A DNA stretch of 64,000 bases, from positions 1 through 64,000 of the forward strand of contig NZ_SATR01000025.1 in the NCBI RefSeq assembly GCF_004551525.1, read 5' to 3'. A model generated the notes under the pieces. That model was not told where the DNA came from. It was given only the letters and a program-made list of their open reading frames with translations, and did no database searches. Positions 44,625 through 55,000 of the stretch are shown piece by piece; within the stretch, counting starts at the first letter, position 1; each line of letters opens with the position of its first letter. This DNA is from Vibrio ouci. Lineage in GTDB: Bacteria > Pseudomonadota > Gammaproteobacteria > Enterobacterales > Vibrionaceae. Position numbers and translations under genes: made by a program.

Positions 44625-45824
44625 ATGGATTACTTGGATGAAGAAACGCTCGTATGGGATGCTAAACAAGCAGACTTTGTGAGCAAAAATGATGAAGCCT
44701 CAGGTGACTCTTGGTCTCCTGTCGATGCGAGCCGTGGGCGCGGCGAATTCTTGCATTACTTCGATAAAGCAGAGAATCAACTGTTTAATATCAGTAGTGA
44801 GCTTCTGGCCATCACCCTGAAAATCTCGACACTACCGGAACCAGAAGATGTCGCTAACCTGCGCCAACAACTGGTCGAAAGTATCAATGATATTAAGATC
44901 AAAGGCGCAGAGCTCACCTACCCTGTAGCCGTTATTGATAAACTGTGCTTTCTATACGCAGTCGTGCTAGATGAGTTGATTATCTACAGTGAATGGGGCG
45001 AGTCTCGCGGGTGGGAGAATAAAACCTTACTCAGTGAACTGTTTGGTATGCGTAATGGCGGTGAGCTGTTTTTCACCGTTGCAGAGAAAGCGCTTCGCCA
45101 ACCCCATAAAATGGTCGACCTTCTAGAGATCATTCATATATTCCTTAATATCGGCTTTAAAGGTCAATATCGAGAATCAGGCAGCGAACAGTTAAAAGCG
45201 TTTATCCACCAGCTTGAACAAGTACTCAGTCGTTATCGACAGCCCGGTAACATTCATTGTCATAGCCGCACTAAGCTACCAAAGGCACGTAAACCTACCA
45301 GAAGAAAACGCTATTTCGTCACAACCGTGTTCTTTGCATGTCTGATCGCGACAATCGTGACACTCACTTACTTTTGGTACGACAAGACTCACTCCCAACG
45401 AGCTCGAGACTTCTATAACCTACCTGACTTTAGCGCTCGTTACGTATTGTCTGGTGAAGTGAACGACATCATTTTTATCAGTGACGATTCTGATCTCGAC
45501 GCTGCGCCGAAAAAAGCCAGTAAAGTTGAAATGGTCGAAGCGACACCGCCAAGTAATCTTGCAACCAGTTATTCATCGTGGTTGGTTCAGTTAGCAACCT
45601 TTAAGCAAGGTAATAACGCAACCAAGTTTGTGGCCAATCTATCCCCTTCGAAATACGAACCTGTGATTGACGAATTTGATTCTTATTACCGCGTGATCGT
45701 GCGCAGTGATTCGTCGTCTCAAGCTATCGAAATTAAAAAATGGTACACAGAGCACGACAAACTTACTCCGATCATCGTCAGAAACACCCATTCTGATAAC
45801 AAAAATAATAAAGAGGCAGAATAA
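44625..45824 (+). CDS. tssL: T6SS membrane protein TssL (DotU) with C-terminal SPOR domain
   Basis: A 399-residue inner-membrane part of the TssJLM complex. The cytoplasmic DotU domain (~30-210) has VIDKLCFLYAVVLDELII, WGESRGWENKTLL and LEIIHIFLNIGFKGQY. One membrane segment spans ~231-251. The periplasmic part ends in a SPOR-like domain (~316-376): SSWLVQLATFKQGNNATKF, then YYRVIVR. This is the pattern of SPOR modules that bind denuded peptidoglycan. Many TssL proteins carry an OmpA-like domain or none, so SPOR here is an alternative wall anchor. It starts five bases after tssK and precedes tssM by two bases. Confidence 0.93.
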   Translation: MDYLDEETLVWDAKQADFVSKNDEASGDSWSPVDASRGRGEFLHYFDKAENQLFNISSELLAITLKISTLPEPEDVANLRQQLVESINDIKIKGAELTYPVAVIDKLCFLYAVVLDELIIYSEWGESRGWENKTLLSELFGMRNGGELFFTVAEKALRQPHKMVDLLEIIHIFLNIGFKGQYRESGSEQLKAFIHQLEQVLSRYRQPGNIHCHSRTKLPKARKPTRRKRYFVTTVFFACLIATIVTLTYFWYDKTHSQRARDFYNLPDFSARYVLSGEVNDIIFISDDSDLDAAPKKASKVEMVEATPPSNLATSYSSWLVQLATFKQGNNATKFVANLSPSKYEPVIDEFDSYYRVIVRSDSSSQAIEIKKWYTEHDKLTPIIVRNTHSDNKNNKEAE

Positions 45825-45826
45825 CG

Positions 45827-48800
45827 ATGAGCGAAAAAACACCCACTCAGAATAAGAGTAGTAAGCGAAGCATTGTTTGGTCATTGATCATCGCCCTACT
45901 GACTCTAATGATTGGCGGCGGACTAACTTGGTGGTTTGGCTACCCAGAGCACCTTATTAGCGGCATCGTTATTACACTGCTAAGCGGCATTATACTTGCG
46001 CTGCTTTGCTATTGGCTGATGCAACGTAAAGGTAAACAGAAAGCGAAATCTAGCCAAGAAACCTTATTGATTCAAAAACGCAGCAAACTGTTAGCCCAAC
46101 ACTTTAAGCGTATGCTTAACGTACAAAAACGTAAGAAGCGTTTAAACAGTCGATATGATCAGCCGATTTATCTATTGCTGAGCGACGAACCAAGTAAAGA
46201 TAAAAGCATCATCACTCAGATGGGTTATGAGGCGTATAAACTCGACGATTTTGGTAATGATATCGAGTTCCCAATTCTATTTTGGTTAAGCGAACACTCA
46301 ATTTTAATCTCATTGAGTATGGGTGAAGACCAACAACCTGAGTATCTCAAAACTCTATGTCGTTGTTTGAACAAATGGCGACCACGTCAAGCGGCGAACG
46401 GTATTTTGCTGACAACTGAAGTGTCAATGTTGCTTGAAAATAGAGAGCTGCTTACCCAAAAAGCGGACGAAGTGAAGTCAACCATTAAGACATTCAATGA
46501 CGCCTTAGGTCTCAACTTACCTATCTACAACTTAATCACCAACATGGGGCAAATTAACGATTTCTGTCAGTTTTTCTCAGCCTTTGACGAATCAAAACGC
46601 AACGAAGTGTTCGGTGCAACTTCCCCGGTACTTAAAAACGGTGGTGTCGATGCCGATTGGTTTAACGAGGAGTACGATCATTTAATTGGCCAACTTATCG
46701 CAAGTACCAGCACTGCTCTCGCTTCACAATTGAATCAGGAGTTTCGCAATTCTATCTGTGCGGCGCCCTACCAATTTGGACTCCTGAAGCAGACTCTGTG
46801 GCACTTCTTACAACGCCTCTACCGTGGCGATCAACTCAATAACGGCCTTAACTTTAGAGGCTTCTACTTCACTCATAGTGGCTCAAGTGAAAAGCAATAT
46901 GACCTCCTAGCAAACGTCGTCAATGATTCTCTTGGTAATGAGAAGTTCCAGCAACAGCAACAAACGCCAGTGAACCAATCGTTATTTGCGCAGCACATCA
47001 TGAGTCATGTGATATTAAATGAACATGAACTGGTGGGAGTAAACCGCAAAAAAGAAAACCTATTGCTGATTTGGCAAGGTGCCTACACGATCTTTTGTGC
47101 TCTTACTTTGGTCGCCATTCTCGCTATTCTTAAGTTTGACTTTGACTACCAGAATGCTCGCGAAACCCGCGCTGACAATATGCTTGAGCATTACAAAGAA
47201 GCGATAGCTGCATCACCCTACGATATTGAGAATATGGCGGATAACATTCCGAACTTGTATTCGCTTAATCGAATTTACGCACTCTACTTACGCCCAGACC
47301 CGTGGTATACCTTGCCGTTTATGCCAAGCTCGACGATTAAACAAGAGGTAGAAAATGCCTACTTTACTGAGCTTGCTAAAGTGCTTATTCCTTCAATGGA
47401 AAATACGTTAGAAAAAGACTTGTTCGTCTACGTAAATCTTGAAGACCAAGCTAAGACACTGTCGCTGCTAAATAACTATCGACTACTGTTTGATCCAAAC
47501 AGAACCAATATCGAAGAGCTTAAGCTGTACTTTATGTCTTCTCTGCGTGATCAAGGGGCAGCTGACAGTGTTAACCTAGCTCAGCTCAAAGTGCTGCTTG
47601 ATGACGTTTTTGCTCAAGATCTCGTGCCAGTTAAGCCTAATTTTGATTTAGAGAGTCTAGCGAAAAAAGTCATCAATCAAACCGGGATTGAGACGCTTCT
47701 CTATGAGCATATTCTCAATTCATCAACCTACTCTAAACGTGTTGATGTCAGACAAGAGCTTGGCGAGAACTTCTCTCAGTTGTTAAGCTTCTCTCCGAAC
47801 TACGTCGGTTACTTGGTCCCGTACCTGTTTACTCCGTCAGGATTTAACGAGCTCGATCTTTCTGTCGACTCAGCAATCCTGCGCGAAGCATTGCAAGCCT
47901 ACGAAGGTGTAGCAGGAAGCTCTCCAAGTGCATTAGAGATGTACCGCGTGAGTCGTGACTTAAAGCAGATGTATCAAACCGATTACATCAACTACTGGCG
48001 TGATTTCGTCAACAATGTTCAGGTAAACGAAATCAATAGCCCTGATACATTAAAGTCGACTTTGTCGGTACTGACTACCGCATCTAACAACCCTCTCGCG
48101 CAGCTGTACAACACTGTTAGTAAATACACGTCGGTAGAAATCGAAGTGCCGAAAGAAACAGAGGAAGGTGCACAGCCTCCGCAGCAAGATGTTGAAAAGA
48201 AAGAGACGGCTCGTCAGATATACATCGCGTTTACGCCATATCACAAGCAAGTTACCGCCTCAAACCAAGATATAAAGCCGATTGACCAATTGTTGAGTCA
48301 GTTTACTGCGCTGGAAACTTGGTTAGAGAAATTCTTTACTGCGGATAATCCTCAGCAAGTTGCCTTCAATACCCTAACGGCAGAACTCAAAGTCAGTAAC
48401 CCAGTGTCTGCTGTTGCGGGTATGGAATCGAGTCAACCGGCAATATCCACGGCGATCATCAAAGGTGTGGCTAACCAAACTAACGAAATGGTCATGCTGC
48501 TTGCCCACGGCTACTTAAACAACGCTTGGCAATCAGAGGTTTTCCAAACCTATCAAAACACGATTGCCGCCTATTATCCGTTTAACCGAGCTTCTTCTGT
48601 CGACGCTTCTACGAGCGACGTAAAGACATTCTTCCAAAATAACGGCGTTTTGGATGCCTTTTATCAGACTAAACTAAAAGGCTTCATTACTGATGAGCGT
48701 TCACCATTCTTACCAGGTCTGCTGCCAAATAGTGGCCTAGCGTTAGACCCGAATGTTTGGCAAATGATCAATAAAGCGGAAGATATTCGTAACGCGTTGT

Positions 48801-49207
48801 TCTTAAGCGATCCACAGAACCTGTCACTGCAGTTTCAGCTTAAAGCGCAAGAGATGAGTGCTAACCTGACTCAGTTCTCCATCAATGCAGAGAAGTCACT
48901 GTTTACCTACCGCCACGGGCCTCGCCTTTGGAGTAAACAATCGTGGTCAGCGAGTGACTTAGATAAGGACACCATTAGCTTCAGGTTACTCTCTCAAGGT
49001 AATCAAATCGCGAACGAAACCTTCAATGGAAGCTGGGCTTGGTTCAGATTGATTACACCAAGAGTCGTATCAACGACATCACAAACGACTCAAGTTAAGT
49101 TCTCGCATGGTGGTAGCGAAGTCGAGTTGAACATTAAGACACAAGGACAAAACAATCCATTTGTGCCTAATTTCTTCTCTGCATTTTCACTTCCATCGAG
49201 TATTTAA
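45827..49207 (+). CDS. tssM: T6SS membrane core protein TssM (IcmF) lacking Walker A
   Basis: The 1126-residue inner-membrane core of the secretion channel. Two N-terminal membrane segments (~16-38, 44-64) flank a tight hairpin, followed by a cytoplasmic domain and a third segment (~418-436, AYTIFCALTLVAILAIL). A large periplasmic part ends in the beta domain (~1020-1126) that contacts TssJ. In the usual NTP-binding position the sequence reads IYLLLSDEPSKDKSIITQ (~114-131), with no GxxxxGK[ST] glycines, so this TssM probably does not bind nucleotide. Some functional TssM proteins also lack this site. The kinase gene starts three bases later. Confidence 0.93.
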   Translation: MSEKTPTQNKSSKRSIVWSLIIALLTLMIGGGLTWWFGYPEHLISGIVITLLSGIILALLCYWLMQRKGKQKAKSSQETLLIQKRSKLLAQHFKRMLNVQKRKKRLNSRYDQPIYLLLSDEPSKDKSIITQMGYEAYKLDDFGNDIEFPILFWLSEHSILISLSMGEDQQPEYLKTLCRCLNKWRPRQAANGILLTTEVSMLLENRELLTQKADEVKSTIKTFNDALGLNLPIYNLITNMGQINDFCQFFSAFDESKRNEVFGATSPVLKNGGVDADWFNEEYDHLIGQLIASTSTALASQLNQEFRNSICAAPYQFGLLKQTLWHFLQRLYRGDQLNNGLNFRGFYFTHSGSSEKQYDLLANVVNDSLGNEKFQQQQQTPVNQSLFAQHIMSHVILNEHELVGVNRKKENLLLIWQGAYTIFCALTLVAILAILKFDFDYQNARETRADNMLEHYKEAIAASPYDIENMADNIPNLYSLNRIYALYLRPDPWYTLPFMPSSTIKQEVENAYFTELAKVLIPSMENTLEKDLFVYVNLEDQAKTLSLLNNYRLLFDPNRTNIEELKLYFMSSLRDQGAADSVNLAQLKVLLDDVFAQDLVPVKPNFDLESLAKKVINQTGIETLLYEHILNSSTYSKRVDVRQELGENFSQLLSFSPNYVGYLVPYLFTPSGFNELDLSVDSAILREALQAYEGVAGSSPSALEMYRVSRDLKQMYQTDYINYWRDFVNNVQVNEINSPDTLKSTLSVLTTASNNPLAQLYNTVSKYTSVEIEVPKETEEGAQPPQQDVEKKETARQIYIAFTPYHKQVTASNQDIKPIDQLLSQFTALETWLEKFFTADNPQQVAFNTLTAELKVSNPVSAVAGMESSQPAISTAIIKGVANQTNEMVMLLAHGYLNNAWQSEVFQTYQNTIAAYYPFNRASSVDASTSDVKTFFQNNGVLDAFYQTKLKGFITDERSPFLPGLLPNSGLALDPNVWQMINKAEDIRNALFLSDPQNLSLQFQLKAQEMSANLTQFSINAEKSLFTYRHGPRLWSKQSWSASDLDKDTISFRLLSQGNQIANETFNGSWAWFRLITPRVVSTTSQTTQVKFSHGGSEVELNIKTQGQNNPFVPNFFSAFSLPSSI

Positions 49208-49210
49208 TGC

Positions 49211-49966
49211 ATGGCGCGTATCGCTAAAGAAATAGACTCTGCAGACAGGTACGCACCTCTGTTTAGAGCATTGGGGTTGTCTCAATGCTCTAATCTCAGT
49301 CACTGCGTGTATAAAGGCTATAGCCAAAGCTACGGTTGGGTAAGCCTTAAGGTCGCAGAAACACCACTGGCGAGAGCGCAACTGGCAAATGAAGTTAGGT
49401 TCCTCAGTGAGCATCAAAGCCCCTATTGGCCGACATATCTAGCTTCTGGAAACGACGCCTCTTATGATTGGTTATTGCTGTCATTTGAAGAAGGTGCGGT
49501 ACTAAGTACATCTGGTCTTGAGTTACCTGAGATAAACTCACTACTCGAATCGCTGCAAAATGCGCTTAACCATTTACACTCATTCGGTTACATCCATGGT
49601 GATATCAAACCGGCCAATATTCTTATCACTCAAGATAGAAGCATCAGACTTGTCGATTTCGGCAGCGTCTTACCGATTGGCGTAAATTACGCATCTTTCC
49701 CACACAGCTCTATATCACCAAGGTTTAGCGCACCCAATCCACACTTACGCCAAGGGCGCACGCATGCGAAGGATGACTTTTTCTCGATAGCCGTGTCCGT
49801 CCAAAGCTTGTATCAATGCCACCCATTTCAAATGCAAAGCATCATCTTTTTTTGCCAACAAACCAGCGAACCTGATACTAGCGCCCTTCCAGCTCGTTAT
49901 CAGATGCTAATTTTACAATCCATTACCCGTGCGCAACGACTTCTCGCTAAGCCGCCCATTCGATAA
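49211..49966 (+). CDS. Soluble Ser/Thr protein kinase of the T6SS (PpkA-like)
   Basis: A 251-residue Hanks-type kinase. The catalytic loop HGDIKPANIL (129-138) and metal motif VDFGS (148-152) are intact. Lys47 (VSLKV) and Glu61 (NEVRFL) fit the ATP-anchoring pair, but the glycine-rich loop is not recognisable. HGD replaces the commoner HRD. There is no membrane segment or periplasmic sensor, unlike Pseudomonas PpkA, so it may need an external trigger; the embedded sensor module is one candidate (inference). The expected target is TagH, which carries an FHA domain. No PppA phosphatase gene is in the window. Last gene of the T6SS operon; no clear terminator follows. Confidence 0.87.
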   Translation: MARIAKEIDSADRYAPLFRALGLSQCSNLSHCVYKGYSQSYGWVSLKVAETPLARAQLANEVRFLSEHQSPYWPTYLASGNDASYDWLLLSFEEGAVLSTSGLELPEINSLLESLQNALNHLHSFGYIHGDIKPANILITQDRSIRLVDFGSVLPIGVNYASFPHSSISPRFSAPNPHLRQGRTHAKDDFFSIAVSVQSLYQCHPFQMQSIIFFCQQTSEPDTSALPARYQMLILQSITRAQRLLAKPPIR

Positions 49967-50187
49967 ATAATCTGGTAGGTAGCTCGGCATAATTCCCCTA
50001 TTTATTAGAGTGTTACTAGAATCGTTGAATCTGTGATTACCTGCCGAACCAAGATGTAATTCATAAAATTAATAGGTAAAAGTTAATTGATATGGATTCC
50101 GAATTTAGGAACTTTACTCTAATTAACATTTTCTTAACCTTGTATTTCAGCAACCATGGGGGGCTTATTTAATACAAGGAGTCACAC

Positions 50188-51975
50188 ATGCAAGTAAGCA
50201 TTACAACAACAAAAACAATTCTCGCCAGCGTTATCAGTGCTACCCTGCTATCTGGATGTTATTGGGATGATCCTGAAAAAGCGGCGAAACACGTCAGTAA
50301 TAAAATCGACCGAAAAGCAGTAGTAGAACACCTTTCCGAGCTAGAGGGACGAGCATCAGTTACTACCGATGGCAACTCTACAACTCGTGCAGCAGGAACC
50401 GATGGCTACAAATACTCAGTTGAATACATCATCGAAACCATGCAAGACCACGACTACAACGTCAGTGTTCAAGAGTTCGATTTCCGAGCGTGGGAAGAAC
50501 TGGCTGGAACGTCACTTAATGTCGCGGGTTCAGAACTCGTTGGCGTTAGAACTGCCGCTGAAGGCCAAGAAGCAGATTTTGCTGCTATGTCATACTCTGG
50601 TAACTCAAACGGTACGATTAGCGCGACTGCGGCCTTTATCACGCCGGATTTCCGCTTTGATGCCACTGACTACGACAGCACCGATGGCTGTGAAGCATCA
50701 GATTTCAATGGTATAGACGTTCAGGGCAAAGTTGCTGTTATTCAGCGCGGTGGCTGTAGCTTTGACGCAAAAGTCATCAACGCTCAGAACGCTGGTGCAA
50801 AAGGCGTCATCGTATTCAACCAAGGTAATAGCGAAGGCCGCACCAGTGTCGTAAATGGCACATTGGGAAGTGATAGCGCGGCGACAATTCCCGCTTTCGG
50901 CGCACGCTTCGATCTTGGTAAGCAGTGGTATGACGCAAGCCAAACTGGCGACGTTAATGTCGTTTTGAATATCAACGTTCAAGATGAAATGGTAGTAACA
51001 CAAAACATCATCGCCGAAACCAAAGGGGGCGATGACAGTCAGATCATCATGCTGGGTGCTCACCTAGATTCCGTTCCTGAAGGTCCAGGAATCAACGACA
51101 ACGGCTCTGGCACCGCTGGCCTATTAGAATATGCAGTTACACTTGCTGAACTTAAAGCACCCGTAAAAAACAAAGTACGTTTCGCATGGTGGGCAGCTGA
51201 AGAAGCTGGGTTAGTCGGATCTGAGTACTATACCAACGAGCTCTTTGGTCCGCTGTACAATCAAGCACAGCAAGAAATTTTGGCTCAGTTTGAGCTTGAA
51301 GATCCAAGTCAGTTCACCCCAGAACAAATTGAAATGGTTGAAGCGCGTTACAATGATCTCAACAAAATTAAGCTTTATCTAAACTTCGATATGATCGGGT
51401 CACCAAACTACGTCTTCGGCGTAATGGATGGTGACTTATCTGATACGAAAGACAGTCCTGATAACGCTTATACGGGTGACTTCACTCCTCCATACGGCAC
51501 TTCTCACATTGAATCTAAGTTCAATGACTTCTTTGATAACAAGAAAGAAGGCACTGTACCTCAAGCACTTTCAAAACGTTCAGACTATGCGGGCTTCGCC
51601 GATTGGGGCGTGGCGTTTGGTGGTTTGTTTACCGGTGCTGAAAAAGTTAAATCAGCACAAGAAGCCGAGCTATTTGGTGGAGAGATCGATGTTGCGTACG
51701 ATGTGTGTTACCACAAAGCATGTGATGACCTAAATAACATCAGCCAAAAAGCGCTGTATGTTAACACCCAGTCACTTGCTTACGTAACAACCTTCTATGC
51801 ATTTAGTCAGCCAATCTTCCCTGAGCAACAGGCAGATCCTGCGCCACAAGTACGCGCGTTTAGTGCTGATGTCGAACCTGTCGATAAACTGCGTATTGGT
51901 GAGAAGCTAAAAGCGGCAGACAGCGTCTCTGACCATGATCACTTCCACGGTGATTTTGACCAAGACCGCGACTAA
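50188..51975 (+). CDS. M28-family zinc aminopeptidase lipoprotein with PA domain
   Basis: A 595-residue predicted lipoprotein: signal MQVSITTTKTILASVISATL then LSGC with Cys24. A protease-associated domain (~125-270, KVAVIQRGGCSFDAKVINA) is inserted before the peptidase core. The two-zinc site is complete: His292 (GAHLDSV), Asp304 (INDNGSG), Glu338/Glu339 (AAEEAG), Asp401 (NFDMIG) and His509 (CYHKACDD). It should cleave N-terminal residues from peptides outside the cytoplasm. A long acidic insertion (~355-390) and a His/Asp-rich tail (DHDHFHGDFDQDRD) are unusual, and the tail may bind metal. Single gene with strong ribosome site AAGGAG and its own terminator. Confidence 0.93.
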   Translation: MQVSITTTKTILASVISATLLSGCYWDDPEKAAKHVSNKIDRKAVVEHLSELEGRASVTTDGNSTTRAAGTDGYKYSVEYIIETMQDHDYNVSVQEFDFRAWEELAGTSLNVAGSELVGVRTAAEGQEADFAAMSYSGNSNGTISATAAFITPDFRFDATDYDSTDGCEASDFNGIDVQGKVAVIQRGGCSFDAKVINAQNAGAKGVIVFNQGNSEGRTSVVNGTLGSDSAATIPAFGARFDLGKQWYDASQTGDVNVVLNINVQDEMVVTQNIIAETKGGDDSQIIMLGAHLDSVPEGPGINDNGSGTAGLLEYAVTLAELKAPVKNKVRFAWWAAEEAGLVGSEYYTNELFGPLYNQAQQEILAQFELEDPSQFTPEQIEMVEARYNDLNKIKLYLNFDMIGSPNYVFGVMDGDLSDTKDSPDNAYTGDFTPPYGTSHIESKFNDFFDNKKEGTVPQALSKRSDYAGFADWGVAFGGLFTGAEKVKSAQEAELFGGEIDVAYDVCYHKACDDLNNISQKALYVNTQSLAYVTTFYAFSQPIFPEQQADPAPQVRAFSADVEPVDKLRIGEKLKAADSVSDHDHFHGDFDQDRD

Positions 51976-51996
51976 TTTCCCTATCCTTTCTATAGC

Positions 51997-52026
51997 AAGC
52001 CGCACTATACAAGTGCGGCTTTTTTC
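51997..52026. terminator. Terminator after M28 peptidase gene
   Basis: AAGCCGCACT, loop ATACA, AGTGCGGCTT followed by TTTTT; lies between convergent genes. Confidence 0.92.
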
Positions 52027-52050
52027 ATTTCCTTTCCACATTTTTCCGCA

Positions 52051-55000
52051 CTAGGCGACGGCAGTCTGAGACAAGTACTTGTTAATATCAACGGGGTCAA
52101 TTTGTTCTTGAGGAAGAAATCTCTGCGCATACTCTAAGTAAGCACCACTTTCTAAGAATAAGATAAACAGTTCCATATCAATGTGCTCATCCATTGCCAT
52201 TTTATGCATGATGTCGATAGCGACACTAATCGGTTTTGCTTTGCGATAAGGTCTATCAGCAGCGGTCAGCGCTTCAAAAATATCCGCGACAACCAGCACA
52301 CGCTCTGGGACTGAAATATCTTTATCCGTTAGTTTGCGTGGATAACCTGTCCCTTTTAACGTTTCGTGATGAGTTGAGGCATAACGAGGGACACGACTGA
52401 GCTCTGGAGGAAACGGTAACGCTTCTAACATCTTGATACCACTAATCATATGCTCATTGATCTTAAAACGGTCTTCTGCCGTCAACGTACCTCTAGAAAT
52501 AGATAAATTGTACACTTCGCCAAGGTTGTAGAGATGCTCAGGGACTTCAACCTTAATACCAAATTTTTCATCGAAGACCAGCGGACGTATCCGTTTTATG
52601 ATGTGCTCTGGTTTATCAGCTAATAGTGGCTCTAATACAGGTAAGGTTGACTCAACATGTTGCTTGTTTAGCTCTTCAAAGGGAGACAAACCAAGCCTAT
52701 CATCAAAGTTCCTTTGCCATGTTTTTGAAGCAATGGACCTTACTCGGGCAATCGACTCCTCTCCCATAAATTCCCCTCCTACATTTGAACGAGCAATAAA
52801 TGCAAATTCTTCTTTAAGAGCATCTTTTTCTTGTTTAAGGTCCGCCAACGCCTGTTCTTTATTAGTGGTCTCAGCTAACTGACCAGTGAGGTACTTAATC
52901 TCAGCATCACGCCACAGTACTTCGAAGCGCATACGGATCTCATGGATCCGGTTGTAGTTTGCTTCGAGCTTCGTTCCCTTATCTACAATATGCTCTGGCG
53001 TGGTGATTTTTCCGCAGTCATGTAGCCAAGCTGCTATCCTAAACTCCCTACGCTCATCATCATTGGCAAATTGGAAATCTTTAAATTTGCCCGTGTTACA
53101 CTCTTCAGCAGCTTTCGCCAAAATCAGTCCTAGTTCTGGAACACGGTTACAGTGTCCTGCGGTATAAGGTGATTTGTCGTCGATCGCTTGCGCAATCAGC
53201 TTAATGAAGGCTTCAACAAACTCTTCTTGTTGTTTTTCATGCCTATCAAGTTCTGCCCCCATGTTCGCTATTGATTGCGATAACTCGTGCACCTCTTTTA
53301 TCCGTGTTTCGACTCCGTTCAGTTGATCATACTGGCGCGCTTTAATTTTCTGAGTTTCCACACGAAGCGCACGAATTGGTTTAACGATCGGCGCACTGAA
53401 TCTCCATGCTAAAGGCATAAGGCAAAGCATCACTGCAGTGGTCACGGCAATAGACGTGACCAATTCAGGAATGATTTTAGCCATGATCACCGAGTTGGGT
53501 ACCAACACCGCAAAATATTCTTTGTCATGATTGCCTGAGCTCATTTCCGTAATAAATACGTACTTTTCCTCACCACCCAGCGCGATTTTTCTGATTTGGT
53601 TTAGGCTTTCCACACTTCGGGACAGTTGATAAAGCTCGGGATATGGAACGAACGTGCCTCGCCACTGGTTTGTGTCTAACCATTTCTTTCTCAGTGCACT
53701 TCGCTGCTCAGGGGAAATTGCTTCTATCGCTAGATTGATAAGATTAACCAGTGCGCTGTTTTCTTCCTTCATATAGAGATGGAACGATATAGGGTCCACA
53801 TTCTGGAGTTTGGTTACAGCGACGGTCTGCTCAATAACCAATTCATTAAGCTCGCCAAGAGTGTGGTAAGTATCGACAAGATAATTTAGTTCCCCTTTCA
53901 TGAGCGCTTCTTTAGCGTCATCAAGGCTCTCAAGTTCAACAATGTTCAGGTGTGGATACCTTTTCGAGAGCCAAGATTTCATCTCAAAACCACCAACAAC
54001 ACCTACTGGTTGTGACAATAAGTTGTTCAAGTCTTTAGGTACGCTCTGCGTCACTTTAGCAGCCAATGCCAGCTCCCCTTCAAACATAGTGCCGCTTCGT
54101 ACGCCTATTGTGTCGATGTTGCTTGGTACAGAATGAAGAATATCCAAATCTCCCACTCTATATTTCTCTGCGAGTTCAACCGTGCTAAAGCCATTGATAA
54201 ACTCAAATTTCAAACCTGTTTTGTCTGAGATCAAGTTCAATACATCAATGGCGTAACCTTTCGGTAGACCTGACTGAGCATAATCATAAGGCCCCCAATC
54301 ATTTTGATTAGAGACCATTAGAGACTCGGTCGAATCAATTAACGCCTGATTCTGAGCAGATAACCCCAGTGGAGCAGAGTCAGGAATATTGACTTCTTGG
54401 TATAAGGCAATATTCGACGCAATCACTTCCCCTTTGTCATTGAAGATAAAAGACTCGGCGCCGCTTCCTTCACTTAGACCTAATTCTGTTGCGGTGATTT
54501 TCTCATTAACCGCAGAGAGCACCACATCAATACCAATCGCACCTTTTTTGCTTTCGATTGAGTAAGTTTGACCAGTAATTTTTAAGTGCTGAAAAAGGTA
54601 AGGATCGGTTTTGAATACATTATTTCCCTTAGCACCTACGTACCACGGTCTTTGAGTCGGGAAATAATTGCTTTCTTCTTTAATGCTCTTGGTAAGCGTA
54701 AAGTCTGACGTGTAGTAGTCCGTTGTGCGTATACGATGTGCTTCGGGCCCAGTAATCTTAATAATAACCCAGCGATCATCTGGGGACGCTTCAATTCGGT
54801 CTCTAACAACTGGGGATGACTCTAGGTTGATGACTTGGAAAAAATTGTCATTATTTAGGCCGAAATAAAGACTATAAAACAAAGGGTTGTCATCAAGGAT
54901 TTGGGTAAAAATGTCACGTATTTCGTGGTCAGAAAACTTGTGGTCAATCGTTGTAGATACACCACGCAATATACGAACGCTGCTCGTCGCGTTCATTTCT

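Noticed and set aside
23267-49966. T6SS locus as a recent mobile island
   Set aside because: No integrase, flanking repeat, tRNA or abrupt base-composition change was noticed, so recent transfer is not supported by the sequence.
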